Part shown: positions 43,829-52,325 of the stretch, piece by piece | How the letters are laid out: each line of letters opens with the position of its first letter | Numbering within the stretch: the first letter of the stretch is position 1 | Assembly (NCBI RefSeq): GCF_008369935.1 | Contig: NZ_VTUZ01000036.1 | Coordinates: 1 to 64,000, forward strand | Length of the DNA: 64,000 bases | Reading direction: 5' to 3' | Source of the DNA: Paraburkholderia panacisoli | GTDB lineage: Bacteria > Pseudomonadota > Gammaproteobacteria > Burkholderiales > Burkholderiaceae | Notes under the pieces: generated by a model | The model's database searches: none | The model's input: only the letters and a program-made list of their open reading frames with translations | Told to the model about the DNA's origin: nothing | Made by a program: the position numbers and the translations under genes

Positions 43829-44952
43829 GAGCGCTCCCGTGCAAGCTCACGGACATGCGTGGCTGCCGCGCACTCGCCCGGCACCGGCGCCCGTTGATCG
43901 ATCAAGCCGAGTTCTTTCAGCTCACGCCAAAACGCGAGTGGAATCGGGAGGGCGAAACCGCGTGCGTTATCGATCATTTCGTCCGGTGAACGTGCGCCCG
44001 TCACGATGCTTTTCACCGTCGGATGCGCATACGGAAACTGTAACGCGGCAGCGCTCAGCGGTACGCCGAACGTATCGCACACTGCGACAAAACGCTCGAC
44101 GCGAGCCACAATTTCCGGCGGCGCGCTCGCGTAGTTGAACGCGGGGCACGAGCCATCCGGACTGTGTGCGGGAACTCCACGTCCGCGCGCAAGAATGCCC
44201 GAATTGAAAGCGCCTCCGATCAGCACGCCGACGCCGCGTGCGTCGCAGATCGGTAACAGGTCGTCAAGGACAGTCTGCTCGAGCAGCGTGTACCGTCCCG
44301 CGAGCAGCGCGCAGTCGAGATCGAATTCGCGCAACGCATCGACGATCGCGGCACTCTCATTCACGCCTAGCCCCACTGCGCGAACGACGCCCGCCGATCG
44401 CAATTCGTCCAGCGCCTTGAATCCGCTGTCCGAAAGTTGTCGCCAGTAATGCGCCGCTGTCTCCGGTTCGTTGCCGTGCGTATAGCTGCCGATGTCGTGC
44501 ACCAGCAGCACGTCGATACTTGCCATCCCGAGGCGTTGTAGACTGTCTTCGAACGAGCGCAGTATGGCGTCGCGCGTGTAGTCGAAACGCACCTTGAACG
44601 GAAACGGATTCGCCCAGCCGCCCTGCGAGACGGCTGCGCCGCCCGCGTCGGCCGGTGTCAGCATCCGCCCTGCTTTGGTCGATAGCACGAATTCGTCGCG
44701 GTTGCGACTCGAGAGCGCGGCGCCCAGCCTGTGTTCGCCCTTCGTATAGCCGTAGAACGGCGCCGTATCGAAGTACCGCACACCAGCATCCCAGGCTGCG
44801 TCGACCGCGGCGAGTGCCTGTGCGTGGGTCACGTCGCGATACATGCCAGCGATGCCCGCCGATCCGAAACCGAGCGCGCTGAACCGCAATGGTGTGGGAC
44901 GCTCGCGCATGCCCCTCACTGCGTCTCTCCCAGGCTGCGCGCGGTCCATCAT
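43825..44952 (-). CDS. Aldo/keto reductase, aldose (L-fucose/D-threo-aldose) 1-dehydrogenase-like
   Basis: The start ATGATG at 44952/44949 overlaps the dehydratase stop and gives about 375 residues. The AKR barrel is clear: LGFGSAGIAGMYRD, AGVRYFDTAPFYG with Asp and Tyr of the catalytic tetrad, Lys in LSTKAGRML and His in DVLLVHDIG. The family includes the D-threo-aldose (L-fucose) 1-dehydrogenases that oxidise the sugar to its lactone. The lactonase gene overlaps its 3' end. Two downstream ATGs are possible starts; the choice changes only the first 10-20 residues. Confidence 0.87.
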   Translation of the reverse strand: MMDRAQPGRDAVRGMRERPTPLRFSALGFGSAGIAGMYRDVTHAQALAAVDAAWDAGVRYFDTAPFYGYTKGEHRLGAALSSRNRDEFVLSTKAGRMLTPADAGGAAVSQGGWANPFPFKVRFDYTRDAILRSFEDSLQRLGMASIDVLLVHDIGSYTHGNEPETAAHYWRQLSDSGFKALDELRSAGVVRAVGLGVNESAAIVDALREFDLDCALLAGRYTLLEQTVLDDLLPICDARGVGVLIGGAFNSGILARGRGVPAHSPDGSCPAFNYASAPPEIVARVERFVAVCDTFGVPLSAAALQFPYAHPTVKSIVTGARSPDEMIDNARGFALPIPLAFWRELKELGLIDQRAPVPGECAAATHVRELARERS

Positions 44953-46085
44953 GCGCCTCCCGCGGCGACACACGCGGCGGCCATACCGATCGACTTGTGC
45001 ACGTGCTGGCTCGCGCCAATCACATCCCAGTCCCAATCGATGCCAAGACCAGGCTCATCCGGCGCGACCGCATACCCCTGCTCAATCTTCACACGCGAGC
45101 CCGTGAGAGTGTCGATCTGCGGGATGTATTCGACCCACGCGGAATTCGTCACCGCGGCGCACAGGCTCACATGCAGTTCCATCAGGAAATGTGGGCAGAT
45201 CGCGATGTTCATCGCCTCGGCAAAATGAGCAATCTTCAACCACGGTGTGATGCCGCCGACGCGCGCCACGTCTGCCTGCACGATCGAGCAGGCGTCTGAT
45301 TTCATATATTCGGCGAACTGCGCGGGGTGATACATCGATTCGCCGACCGCGACCGGCACCGCTGTGGCTGCGCTCAGTTGCCGATGGCCAGCGATGTTTT
45401 CGGCGGGCAGCGGTTCCTCCAGCCATGCGAGGTGCAGCGGCTCGAACGCGTGCGCTCGCCGCAGCGCCTCGGAGAGCGTGAACCCCTGATTCGCGTCGAC
45501 CATCAACTCGAAGCTGCCGCCCACCGCTTCCCGCACGGCCGCAAGTCGCCGCACATCTTCGGAAAGATGCGGGCGCCCCACTTTCAGCTTTGCGCCGCAG
45601 AATCCGAATTCCTGTGCCTGCAGGGTCTGCTCGACAAGTTCGCTCTCCGACAGATGCAACCAACCGCCCTCTGTCGTGTAAGTCCGCACACGCGGCTTCG
45701 CACCGCCTGCCGCAACCCACAACGGCAGTCCGGCCACGCGCGTATTGCGATCCCACAGCGCGGTATCGATTGCGGCAAGCGCGAGACTCGTGATCGCGCC
45801 GACCGCGGTCGCGTGCGTGTGATAGAACAGATGCCGCCAGATCGCTTCATATTCCGCGGGATTGCGGCCGATGAGTTGCGGCGCCAGATGGTCGTGCAGC
45901 AACGCGACGATCGACGAGCCGCCCGTGCCAATCGTATATGTGTAGCCTGTGCCGGCGCTGCCGTCACTACAACGGATCGTGACCAGCACCGTTTCCTGAA
46001 TGACAAACGACTGGATGGCATCCGTGCGCCGCACCTTCGGCTGAAGGTCGACCTGCCGGATTTCTACGGTTTCGATGAGGGTCAT
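44949..46085 (-). CDS. Enolase-superfamily sugar-acid dehydratase (mandelate racemase subgroup)
   Basis: The start at 46085 (MTLIETVEIRQVDL) gives 378 residues with a capping N-terminal domain and a barrel. The residues of the mandelate racemase subgroup are visible: KLKVG (base Lys pair, about 165), DANQG (metal), EEPLPAEN (metal), VGES (metal) and ICPHFLMELH (the His base). Such enzymes dehydrate sugar acids to 2-keto-3-deoxy acids. Known L-fuconate dehydratases are longer (about 430-440 residues), so the true acid may differ (inference). It is expressed with the ABC importer and aldose dehydrogenase. Confidence 0.85.
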   Translation of the reverse strand: MTLIETVEIRQVDLQPKVRRTDAIQSFVIQETVLVTIRCSDGSAGTGYTYTIGTGGSSIVALLHDHLAPQLIGRNPAEYEAIWRHLFYHTHATAVGAITSLALAAIDTALWDRNTRVAGLPLWVAAGGAKPRVRTYTTEGGWLHLSESELVEQTLQAQEFGFCGAKLKVGRPHLSEDVRRLAAVREAVGGSFELMVDANQGFTLSEALRRAHAFEPLHLAWLEEPLPAENIAGHRQLSAATAVPVAVGESMYHPAQFAEYMKSDACSIVQADVARVGGITPWLKIAHFAEAMNIAICPHFLMELHVSLCAAVTNSAWVEYIPQIDTLTGSRVKIEQGYAVAPDEPGLGIDWDWDVIGASQHVHKSIGMAAACVAAGGA

Positions 46086-46092
46086 GTTTGTT

Positions 46093-46974
46093 CTATCCTT
46101 TGACGCCGCCAAGCGTGAGACCTGCAATCAGGTGCTTCTGAACGATGAACGTGAGGATGATGGCCGGAATGATGATGATTACGGCCATGGTGCACATGCC
46201 GGCCCAGTCCACCGTGAACTGCGCGGTAAAGTCCATCAAGCCGACGGGCAGCGTTTTGGTATCGGGGCTGCGGCACAGTTGCGACGCCAGCGCGAACTCG
46301 TTCCAACTAGTCAGAAACGCGAAGATCGCAGCCGACGCCACGCCCGAGCGGGCCAGAGGCAGTTCGATATGCCAGAACGCCTGCCAGCGGCTGCAGCCGT
46401 CGATCTGTGCGGCCTCGGCGAGTTCTGCCGGCACTTCGCGAAAAAACCCGTCGATCAGCCAGACCGTGAACGGCACGTTCATCGCGAGGTAGACGATAAT
46501 CACGCCGACATGCGTGTCGAGCAAACCCGTCCACGCCCACAGCATGAAGATCGGCAGCGAGAGCGCGATGCCCGGAATCGCTCGCGTGAGCATCAGCACA
46601 ACGAACAATAGCTTCTTGTGGCGGAACTCGAAACGCGCAAACGCATAGCCGCCGGCCACCCCGACCACGATCGCAGCAAGCGTGCTCGCTAGAGAAATCA
46701 CCACCGAATTAACGAAGTACTGGCGAATCGGCAGCGACGCGATTCCGCCAAAGCCGAACACATTGCGAAAGTTGTCGAGCGTATAACTGCCGGCATCAAG
46801 CAGTGGCTGGTTCGACAGAATCGCGACATTCGAGCGGAACGCATTGAGCATGACCCAAAGGCCTGGCACGCAGATGACCGCCATCACGAGGAACACTGCG
46901 AGCCACAGAGCACAACGTCTCATCGGTGCTTGCAGCGTATCGAATGTGGAAGCGTGATTGAAAGTAATACTCAT
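46093..46974 (-). CDS. Carbohydrate ABC transporter permease (MalG type)
   Basis: Start at 46974 (MSITFNHAS), giving 293 residues and six TM helices. The cytoplasmic EAA loop (AEAAQIDGCSRWQAFWHIEL, about residue 190) docks on the ATPase. Together with the MalF-type subunit encoded 4 bp upstream it forms the membrane channel of the importer. The in-frame extension upstream of 46974 lies inside the other permease gene. It ends 7 bp before the dehydratase start, so transport and catabolism are one transcript. Confidence 0.9.
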   Translation of the reverse strand: MSITFNHASTFDTLQAPMRRCALWLAVFLVMAVICVPGLWVMLNAFRSNVAILSNQPLLDAGSYTLDNFRNVFGFGGIASLPIRQYFVNSVVISLASTLAAIVVGVAGGYAFARFEFRHKKLLFVVLMLTRAIPGIALSLPIFMLWAWTGLLDTHVGVIIVYLAMNVPFTVWLIDGFFREVPAELAEAAQIDGCSRWQAFWHIELPLARSGVASAAIFAFLTSWNEFALASQLCRSPDTKTLPVGLMDFTAQFTVDWAGMCTMAVIIIIPAIILTFIVQKHLIAGLTLGGVKG

Positions 46975-46978
46975 GATG

Positions 46979-47932
46979 TCAGGCCGGCCCCATGTGTTTG
47001 CGCGCTGCGTTGAGTTTGCGGAAAAAGTACAGCGTGAACAGCACCGATACGAGCACGGACACGTAGCCGATGGCATTTGCGTAACCCATGCGTGAATCGT
47101 CGTAGGCGATACGGCCTACCATCGTCCAGAGCAATTCGGTACGTCCGCCGGGACCGCCGTTGGTCATGATGCGAACGATGTCATAGGCCCGGCCGACGTC
47201 CAGCGAACGGATCGTCATCGCGATATAGATGAACGGCATCAGGTACGGCAGCGTCACGTAGCGGAAGGTTTGCCACGGCGTGCAGCCGTCGACTTTGGAC
47301 GCTTCGATCGGATCCTTCGGCAAAGCCATCAGGCCAGCGAGCAGAATCACCGCGAACACCGGCGTCGAATTCCACACCTCCGCCGCGATCAACGAAGCAA
47401 GCGCCCATTGCGCATCGACCAGAAATGGAATCGTGGTCTTCAATCCGAATACCGTTTGCAGTACATGATTGACGACGCCCGTGCTGTCGTTGAGCATGAA
47501 CTTGAACTGAAAACCGACCAGCACCGGCGAAAACATCATCGGGAACATCATGATGGTGCGCAGCGCGCGTTGGCCTTTCACAATCTGGTTGAGCAGCAGC
47601 GCGATCCCGAGGCCGAGCAACAGTTCCAGATTCAACGCAATCGTCAGGAACAGCACGGTACGACCGAACGCGGCCCAGAAATCCCCTTTCGCAAACGCGC
47701 GCAGATAGTTTCGCAAACCGACGACATTCCAGATCGTGTCAGGATCGATGAGCCGGTACGCGGTGAAACTCGTGTAGAGCGAAAAAAGCAGCGGCAGCAC
47801 AACGACGATCGCTACCGAAACAAATGCCGGCAGCAGCAGCCTTAGCGGCACGGCCATGCTCTCATGCAGGGCCGGTCGGGGGGATTGTACGGCGGGCGAA
47901 TAGCGGATATTGAATCGCATATTGGAGCGCAT
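46979..47932 (-). CDS. Carbohydrate ABC transporter permease (MalF type)
   Basis: This 317-residue protein has six TM helices and the permease EAA motif (PIEASKVDGCTPWQTFRYVTL, about residue 210). It partners the MalG-type permease encoded next. It follows the solute-binding-protein gene by 63 bp, a gap that contains a strong hairpin (47960-47989). The substrate is a sugar, by family and operon. Confidence 0.9.
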   Translation of the reverse strand: MRSNMRFNIRYSPAVQSPRPALHESMAVPLRLLLPAFVSVAIVVVLPLLFSLYTSFTAYRLIDPDTIWNVVGLRNYLRAFAKGDFWAAFGRTVLFLTIALNLELLLGLGIALLLNQIVKGQRALRTIMMFPMMFSPVLVGFQFKFMLNDSTGVVNHVLQTVFGLKTTIPFLVDAQWALASLIAAEVWNSTPVFAVILLAGLMALPKDPIEASKVDGCTPWQTFRYVTLPYLMPFIYIAMTIRSLDVGRAYDIVRIMTNGGPGGRTELLWTMVGRIAYDDSRMGYANAIGYVSVLVSVLFTLYFFRKLNAARKHMGPA

Positions 47933-47959
47933 ATTGAAGCAGGGAAAAGCAGACTGACT

Positions 47960-47989
47960 GCATGGCGCGGCGCGCGGGCCGCGCCATGC
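47960..47989 (-). terminator. Intercistronic hairpin after the binding-protein gene
   Basis: A perfect 12-bp stem (GCATGGCGCGGC with GCCGCGCCATGC) and a 6-nt loop lie between the binding-protein stop and the permease start. It lacks a T run. It more likely stabilises the upstream mRNA or attenuates readthrough, allowing excess binding protein, than acts as a full terminator. Confidence 0.7.
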
Positions 47990-47995
47990 ATGTCG

Positions 47996-49315
47996 CTAGT
48001 TGGACGCGTCCTGCATGATGTCGGAAACTTTTTTCGCCGCATCGTCTAGCGCCTGCTGGGCCGATTTGTCGCCGATTAGCGCCTTCTGCAATTCCGGCCA
48101 CAGCGCATTGGATATCTCGTCCCATTGCTGGATCCGCGGAGGCGTAAAGGCGTCCTGCTGAGCCGCCGTGCTGAACACCGAGATCGCACGCGCCATATAC
48201 GTATCTTGTTTCGCCTCGAACTCTTTCACGACCGCTTGCTGGGCATCGACCCGCGACGGGATCGTCCCGAGCCGCGCCTCCACCATCTGCGAATCGAAGC
48301 TGGTCAGGAACTGGATGAAGCTCGCCGCGACTTCTGGGCGGTCGCAGGTCTTCGTGATCGAAAAGCTATGCGAACCTGACCAGCCCGGCCGCTTGTTGGC
48401 AGTGCCTAGCGGCGCCGGCACCACGCCCACGTTGCCGGCCATTCTGGAAGTCTTCGGATCGTTGTAGAACGAAGCGAAGCCTGGCCAGTCGAGATCCAGC
48501 GCCACTTTGCCTGCAGCGAAGTTGTTGCCCAGATCGTCCCAGACATAGCTCGGCACTCCCTTAGGTACGGCACCCGCCTTGTATAAATCCACGAACCAGT
48601 TCAGCGTCTTGACACCGATCGGCGAGTTGAACGCAGGACGGTTTTTCCCATCCAGCAACTGGCCACCGTTGGCGATCAACAACGAATAGAACGTGCCAGT
48701 AATCGCTTCGTCCTTGCCGGGAAACTGTGTGCCGTAAAAATTCGGTGCTTTGGTGAAGAACTTCGCCTGCTGCGTGAATTCAGCATAGTTCCTCGGCGGC
48801 GCGAGCGGTTCGCCGAACTGCTTGTGATAGGCACTCTGGTTGACCGGATCGTCGTAGGCCGCCTTGTTGTAGTAGAGCGCCTCAATATCGACCGAGCGCG
48901 GAATCTGCACCAGATGTCCGTTGATCTCGGACTGCTTGAGCAAGCTCGGCGAGAACGCCGCCAGATAACTGGCCGGGAACACGCCCTTCAGATCACGGAA
49001 AATCGGGTACTGTGCGGAAAAATTCGTATGGTTGGACGACACGCAATAGTCGATATGGCCGGATGCAATGTCCTGCTTCAGTTCGCGATCGAGCTCGAAA
49101 TGGCTCTTGCGCGACACGATCTCGACTTTCGCACCTGTCTGTTTTTCCCACAGCGGAATGCGCGCATAGAGCGCCTCATACTGGACGCCGCCGATCAGCT
49201 TGACCCGCAGCGTGTAGCCCTTGTATTCGCCGTCGGCATGTGCGAGACCCGACGCGACAACACCCGCGAGCGCAAATACCGAAGCTGCGAGCCTGAACAT
49301 GGTTCTATAACGCAT
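47996..49315 (-). CDS. ABC transporter sugar-binding protein (family 1)
   Basis: This 439-residue extracellular solute-binding protein has a signal peptide (residues 1-26, cleaved near LAHADGE). The two-lobe fold is typical of the MalE/UgpB group: GVQYEALYARIPLWEKQTG at the start, VQIPRSVDIEALYYNK, and a Trp/Gly-rich ligand region (PGWSGSHSFSI). It would capture the sugar in the periplasm and deliver it to the MalF/MalG pair. Confidence 0.92.
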   Translation of the reverse strand: MRYRTMFRLAASVFALAGVVASGLAHADGEYKGYTLRVKLIGGVQYEALYARIPLWEKQTGAKVEIVSRKSHFELDRELKQDIASGHIDYCVSSNHTNFSAQYPIFRDLKGVFPASYLAAFSPSLLKQSEINGHLVQIPRSVDIEALYYNKAAYDDPVNQSAYHKQFGEPLAPPRNYAEFTQQAKFFTKAPNFYGTQFPGKDEAITGTFYSLLIANGGQLLDGKNRPAFNSPIGVKTLNWFVDLYKAGAVPKGVPSYVWDDLGNNFAAGKVALDLDWPGFASFYNDPKTSRMAGNVGVVPAPLGTANKRPGWSGSHSFSITKTCDRPEVAASFIQFLTSFDSQMVEARLGTIPSRVDAQQAVVKEFEAKQDTYMARAISVFSTAAQQDAFTPPRIQQWDEISNALWPELQKALIGDKSAQQALDDAAKKVSDIMQDASN

Positions 49316-49412
49316 CCTTGTCTCCTCTTGTATGGGTTCCGCCGTGGACCGCGCGGCTCGCCGGCGGCAACTGTGTAATGCGAGCCCGCGACGGTTTGGC
49401 TCGCAATCCTGT

Positions 49413-50477
49413 TTAGCGCAGCCGTCGCCCGCTGGTGCGGTCGAACACGAGTACTCTGGCGGGGTCCGCTAGCAGCGAGATGGTCGTGCCGGCAGGCACA
49501 TCGGTGCGGCCGTTCAGCATGACGCAACAGGCCTGGCCGGCGACCGTACCGAACAGTTCGGTCGCCGCACCGGTAGGCTCAACCACGTCGAGCGCGAACG
49601 GCATGCCGCCTGCGCCAGCAACGCTGAGATGCTCGGGACGAATCCCGTACATCACCTCCTGTCCCTGCGCGGCGTTGACGGGCGGCGCAGGGAGCGCGAG
49701 CTCGCCAATGCGCACGCATGCGCCATCCCCATGCGGCTCGTAAATCCCCTTGAAGAAGTTCATCGCAGGCGAGCCGATGAAGCCTGCTACGAAGAGATTG
49801 TCAGGATCGTCATATAGCGCAAGCGGTGTGCCGATCTGTTCGATCACGCCACCGTTGAGCACGACGATGCGGTCTGCCATCGTCATCGCCTCGATCTGGT
49901 CGTGAGTCACATAGACGGTCGTGGCGCGCAAACGCTGGTGCAGGGCCTTGATCTCCGCGCGCATCTGCACGCGGAGCCTCGCATCGAGATTGGAGAGCGG
50001 CTCATCGAACAGGAACACTTTCGGGTCACGCACGATCGCGCGGCCCATCGCCACCCGCTGCCGCTGACCGCCCGACAGATGGCGGGGATGACGATCGAGC
50101 AGATCCTGCAGACCCAGCATCGTCGCCGCCTTTTGCGCCCGAGAGGCAATCTCCTGCGGATCGCGATTGCGCAGCTTGAGCGCGAACGTCAGGTTTTCGA
50201 GCACCGTCATGTGTGGATACAGCGCGTAGTTCTGGAAAACCATCGCGATATCGCGATCGCGCGGCGGCCGCGCATTGACGATCTCGCCGTCTATCACGAT
50301 GCGCCCATGACTGACGCTTTCGAGGCCCGCCAGCGCACGCAGCAGCGTGGATTTCCCGCATCCGCTCGGCCCGACCAGTACGAGAAACTCCCCGTCCGGA
50401 ACCTGCAGGTCAATCTGCTTCAACACCTCCTGCTCGCCAAACGACTTTCGGACCTGCTCGAATGCTACGGCTGCCAT
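49413..50477 (-). CDS. ABC transporter ATP-binding protein (UgpC/MalK type)
   Basis: This 354-residue protein has Walker A GPSGCGKST (about residue 38), the signature LSGGQRQRVAMGRA, Walker B KVFLFDEPLSNLD, a switch His in VYVTHDQIEAM and a C-terminal TOBE/OB regulatory domain. The length is normal for sugar importers of this class. It is the first gene of the sugar operon, divergent from the IclR gene across 229 bp, and powers uptake through the two permeases. Confidence 0.93.
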   Translation of the reverse strand: MAAVAFEQVRKSFGEQEVLKQIDLQVPDGEFLVLVGPSGCGKSTLLRALAGLESVSHGRIVIDGEIVNARPPRDRDIAMVFQNYALYPHMTVLENLTFALKLRNRDPQEIASRAQKAATMLGLQDLLDRHPRHLSGGQRQRVAMGRAIVRDPKVFLFDEPLSNLDARLRVQMRAEIKALHQRLRATTVYVTHDQIEAMTMADRIVVLNGGVIEQIGTPLALYDDPDNLFVAGFIGSPAMNFFKGIYEPHGDGACVRIGELALPAPPVNAAQGQEVMYGIRPEHLSVAGAGGMPFALDVVEPTGAATELFGTVAGQACCVMLNGRTDVPAGTTISLLADPARVLVFDRTSGRRLR

Positions 50478-50563
50478 CCGCCCTCCTTCCCGGGTTATTC
50501 AGTAACCGGCCGTTGAGCGCAACTGACCACTCTCGCCGTATGGGTAAGGAAATTGTATATATG

Positions 50564-50574
50564 AAACGACGTTT
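50564..50574. promoter_or_regulatory. Candidate IclR operator
   Basis: An odd-length palindrome AAACG-A-CGTTT, within the wider TGAAAC/GTTTTA context, lies in the gap between the IclR gene and the sugar operon. It is the only symmetric site I could see in that gap. Confidence 0.35.
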
Positions 50575-50706
50575 TATTGATGAAAATCTTGTAGGTGTTT
50601 TCCCCGTCCCTCAAACGGATTGTTGGGCGCCCACATGACATTCAGTCCCCCTACAATCCGTCTGGTTATCATGTGCGCCATTTCATCTGCGATTTCAGGA
50701 GGAAAC

Positions 50707-51522
50707 TTGAACGCCAACGCGACGCGCTATTCGGCACCGGCACTGGAAAAGGGTCTGGACATCATCGAGCTGCTGGCGGACCACGCGGAGGGTTTGTCTC
50801 TTGCGGAACTCGCAAAAGAGCTCGGCCGTACCACCGCCGAAATATTCCGGATGGTCGTGACGCTGGAAACACGCGGCTACCTGCACACGATCGGCGACCG
50901 GTATGTTCTGTCGTTGCTGCTCTTCCAGTTGGCGCACCGGCATCAGCCAGTGCGCTCGCTAGTGTCGACCGCACTGCCGCTGATGACGCAACTCGCCAAG
51001 CAGGCTGGACAGTCGTTTCACCTGTGCGTGTATCAGAAGGGACGCGTGCTGATCGTCGCAGGCGTCGAAAGTCCGGAGCGGTGGGGCTTTTCGTTGAAGG
51101 TCGGCACGTTGATAGGACTCACCGATACCGCGTCGGGGCAGGTCCTGCTCGCCTTCCAGGAAGAACCGCAACGCGTCGAAATGCTCGAACTGCATGTTCC
51201 CGTGGACGGCGAACGGGCCGTGGACCCACAACCGCTTGCGAAGGACCTCGCGCAGATCCGCAGGCACGGCAACGCGCGCATGTCCAGCCGGCAGGTCAAG
51301 GGGGTGAAGAATCTGGCCTACCCTGTGTTCGGCATGGACGGTCATGCCATTGCGGCACTGACTACCCCATATATCGAGCGAATCGACGATGCCCCTGTGC
51401 CGTCGATGGCCGCCGTCGGTGACATGATGAAGCGCGCCGCAGAAACCCTCACTTCATTGATGGGCTTCAATGTCTATTGGGATGCAGCTTCGCAGCCCGC
51501 GCACCAACCCGAGCCTCGATGA
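50707..51522 (+). CDS. IclR-family transcriptional regulator
   Basis: The likely start is a TTG at 50707, because a perfect AGGAGG lies 5 bp upstream; upstream ATGs in the frame lack a ribosome site and family similarity. This gives 271 residues with an N-terminal winged helix (LEKGLDIIELLADHAEG, then SLAELAKELGRTTAEIFRMV) and a C-terminal ligand-binding GAF-like domain (about residues 95-255). It is divergent from the sugar operon and should repress or activate it in response to a sugar-derived metabolite. Its stop overlaps the start of the broken HiPIP gene. Confidence 0.87.
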   Translation: MNANATRYSAPALEKGLDIIELLADHAEGLSLAELAKELGRTTAEIFRMVVTLETRGYLHTIGDRYVLSLLLFQLAHRHQPVRSLVSTALPLMTQLAKQAGQSFHLCVYQKGRVLIVAGVESPERWGFSLKVGTLIGLTDTASGQVLLAFQEEPQRVEMLELHVPVDGERAVDPQPLAKDLAQIRRHGNARMSSRQVKGVKNLAYPVFGMDGHAIAALTTPYIERIDDAPVPSMAAVGDMMKRAAETLTSLMGFNVYWDAASQPAHQPEPR

Positions 51523-51858
51523 GACCGAAGATATTCGTACGATGCATTGCACGGATCATCCATCACATCAGAACCCTATTTGCCGCATCGCTGGCGTCGA
51601 CCGCGGCACTTACCAACGAGGCGCGAGCTGACGCGCCCATGCTCTCCGACAGCGATCCTACGGCCCAGTCGCTCGGGTATAAACCGGACGCGACCCAGAT
51701 CGACAAAGCCAAATACCCAGAATGCCAGACCGGACAGGCCTGTGCGAATTGCCAGCTCTATCGGCAAGTCAGGTGATGCTGCCGGGCCGTGTCCGATCTT
51801 TGGCGGAAAAGAGGTCAGTGCCAAGGGATGGTGCAGCACGTATGTGAAAAGAGCCTGA
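51519..51858 (+). pseudogene. High-potential iron-sulfur protein (HiPIP), frameshifted
   Basis: From ATG 51519, overlapping the IclR stop, the frame gives a Tat/Sec-like leader and then ATQIDKAKYPECQTGQACANC, the first part of a HiPIP with its CxxC pair. A shift at about 51763 is followed in another frame by SGDAAGPCPIFGGKEVSAKG and WCSTYVKRA with the last two cluster Cys. All four cluster cysteines are therefore present but split over two frames. If the shift is real the protein cannot bind its [4Fe-4S] cluster. HiPIPs are periplasmic electron carriers. Confidence 0.8.
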
Positions 51859-52059
51859 CCTGCGGGACGATCAAGGTTCAGTTTGCTGCCCTTCGACAAA
51901 CAATTGGCCGCCAACCCTGCCTTGTCACGCGCCGCGATGTTTGCTTGCCCAAACACAGGCCGCCACCAGTAATGATGCGATGAGCGTTCTGTTCATGTTT
52001 TTCAGTGACGCGTGGCGGATGTCGTTTCGGTGTCCGCGCGGCGGCATTAGCCGCCGGAG

Positions 52060-52312
52060 CAGAAGCTGACCGGACCGACACCGGAGGAAGTCTGGGGGCG
52101 ACAATGATTTCGAGAGTTGGATCAGCGAGCATCTCACGTGCATCCCACATTGGACAGGGTGCACCCGTCACGCGCGCCGCCGCTTCTGCGGTCTCCCGGC
52201 GCGAAGTGCAAATCGCCCGCTACCTCGACTCCGGGCACCGCTCTCCACGCGTCATATGGTTCAAGCCCCAGTTTGCGCCAATCACACCAACACGAAGCGG
52301 CTTAACCGTCAT
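52060..52312 (-). pseudogene. Gfo/Idh/MocA-family oxidoreductase, decayed N-terminal fragment
   Basis: On the minus strand from ATG 52312, KPLRVGVIGANWGLNH is the NAD(P)-binding start of this family. After a stop and local frame changes, AICTSRRETAEAAARVTGAP and MWDAREMLADPTLEIIVAP continue the Rossmann domain. Nothing of the C-terminal domain remains. It lies just downstream of the aromatic operon on the same strand, 14 bp after the last RraA-like gene, so it was probably once the operon's last gene. Confidence 0.7.
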
Positions 52313-52325
52313 ATCGCGTTACTCC

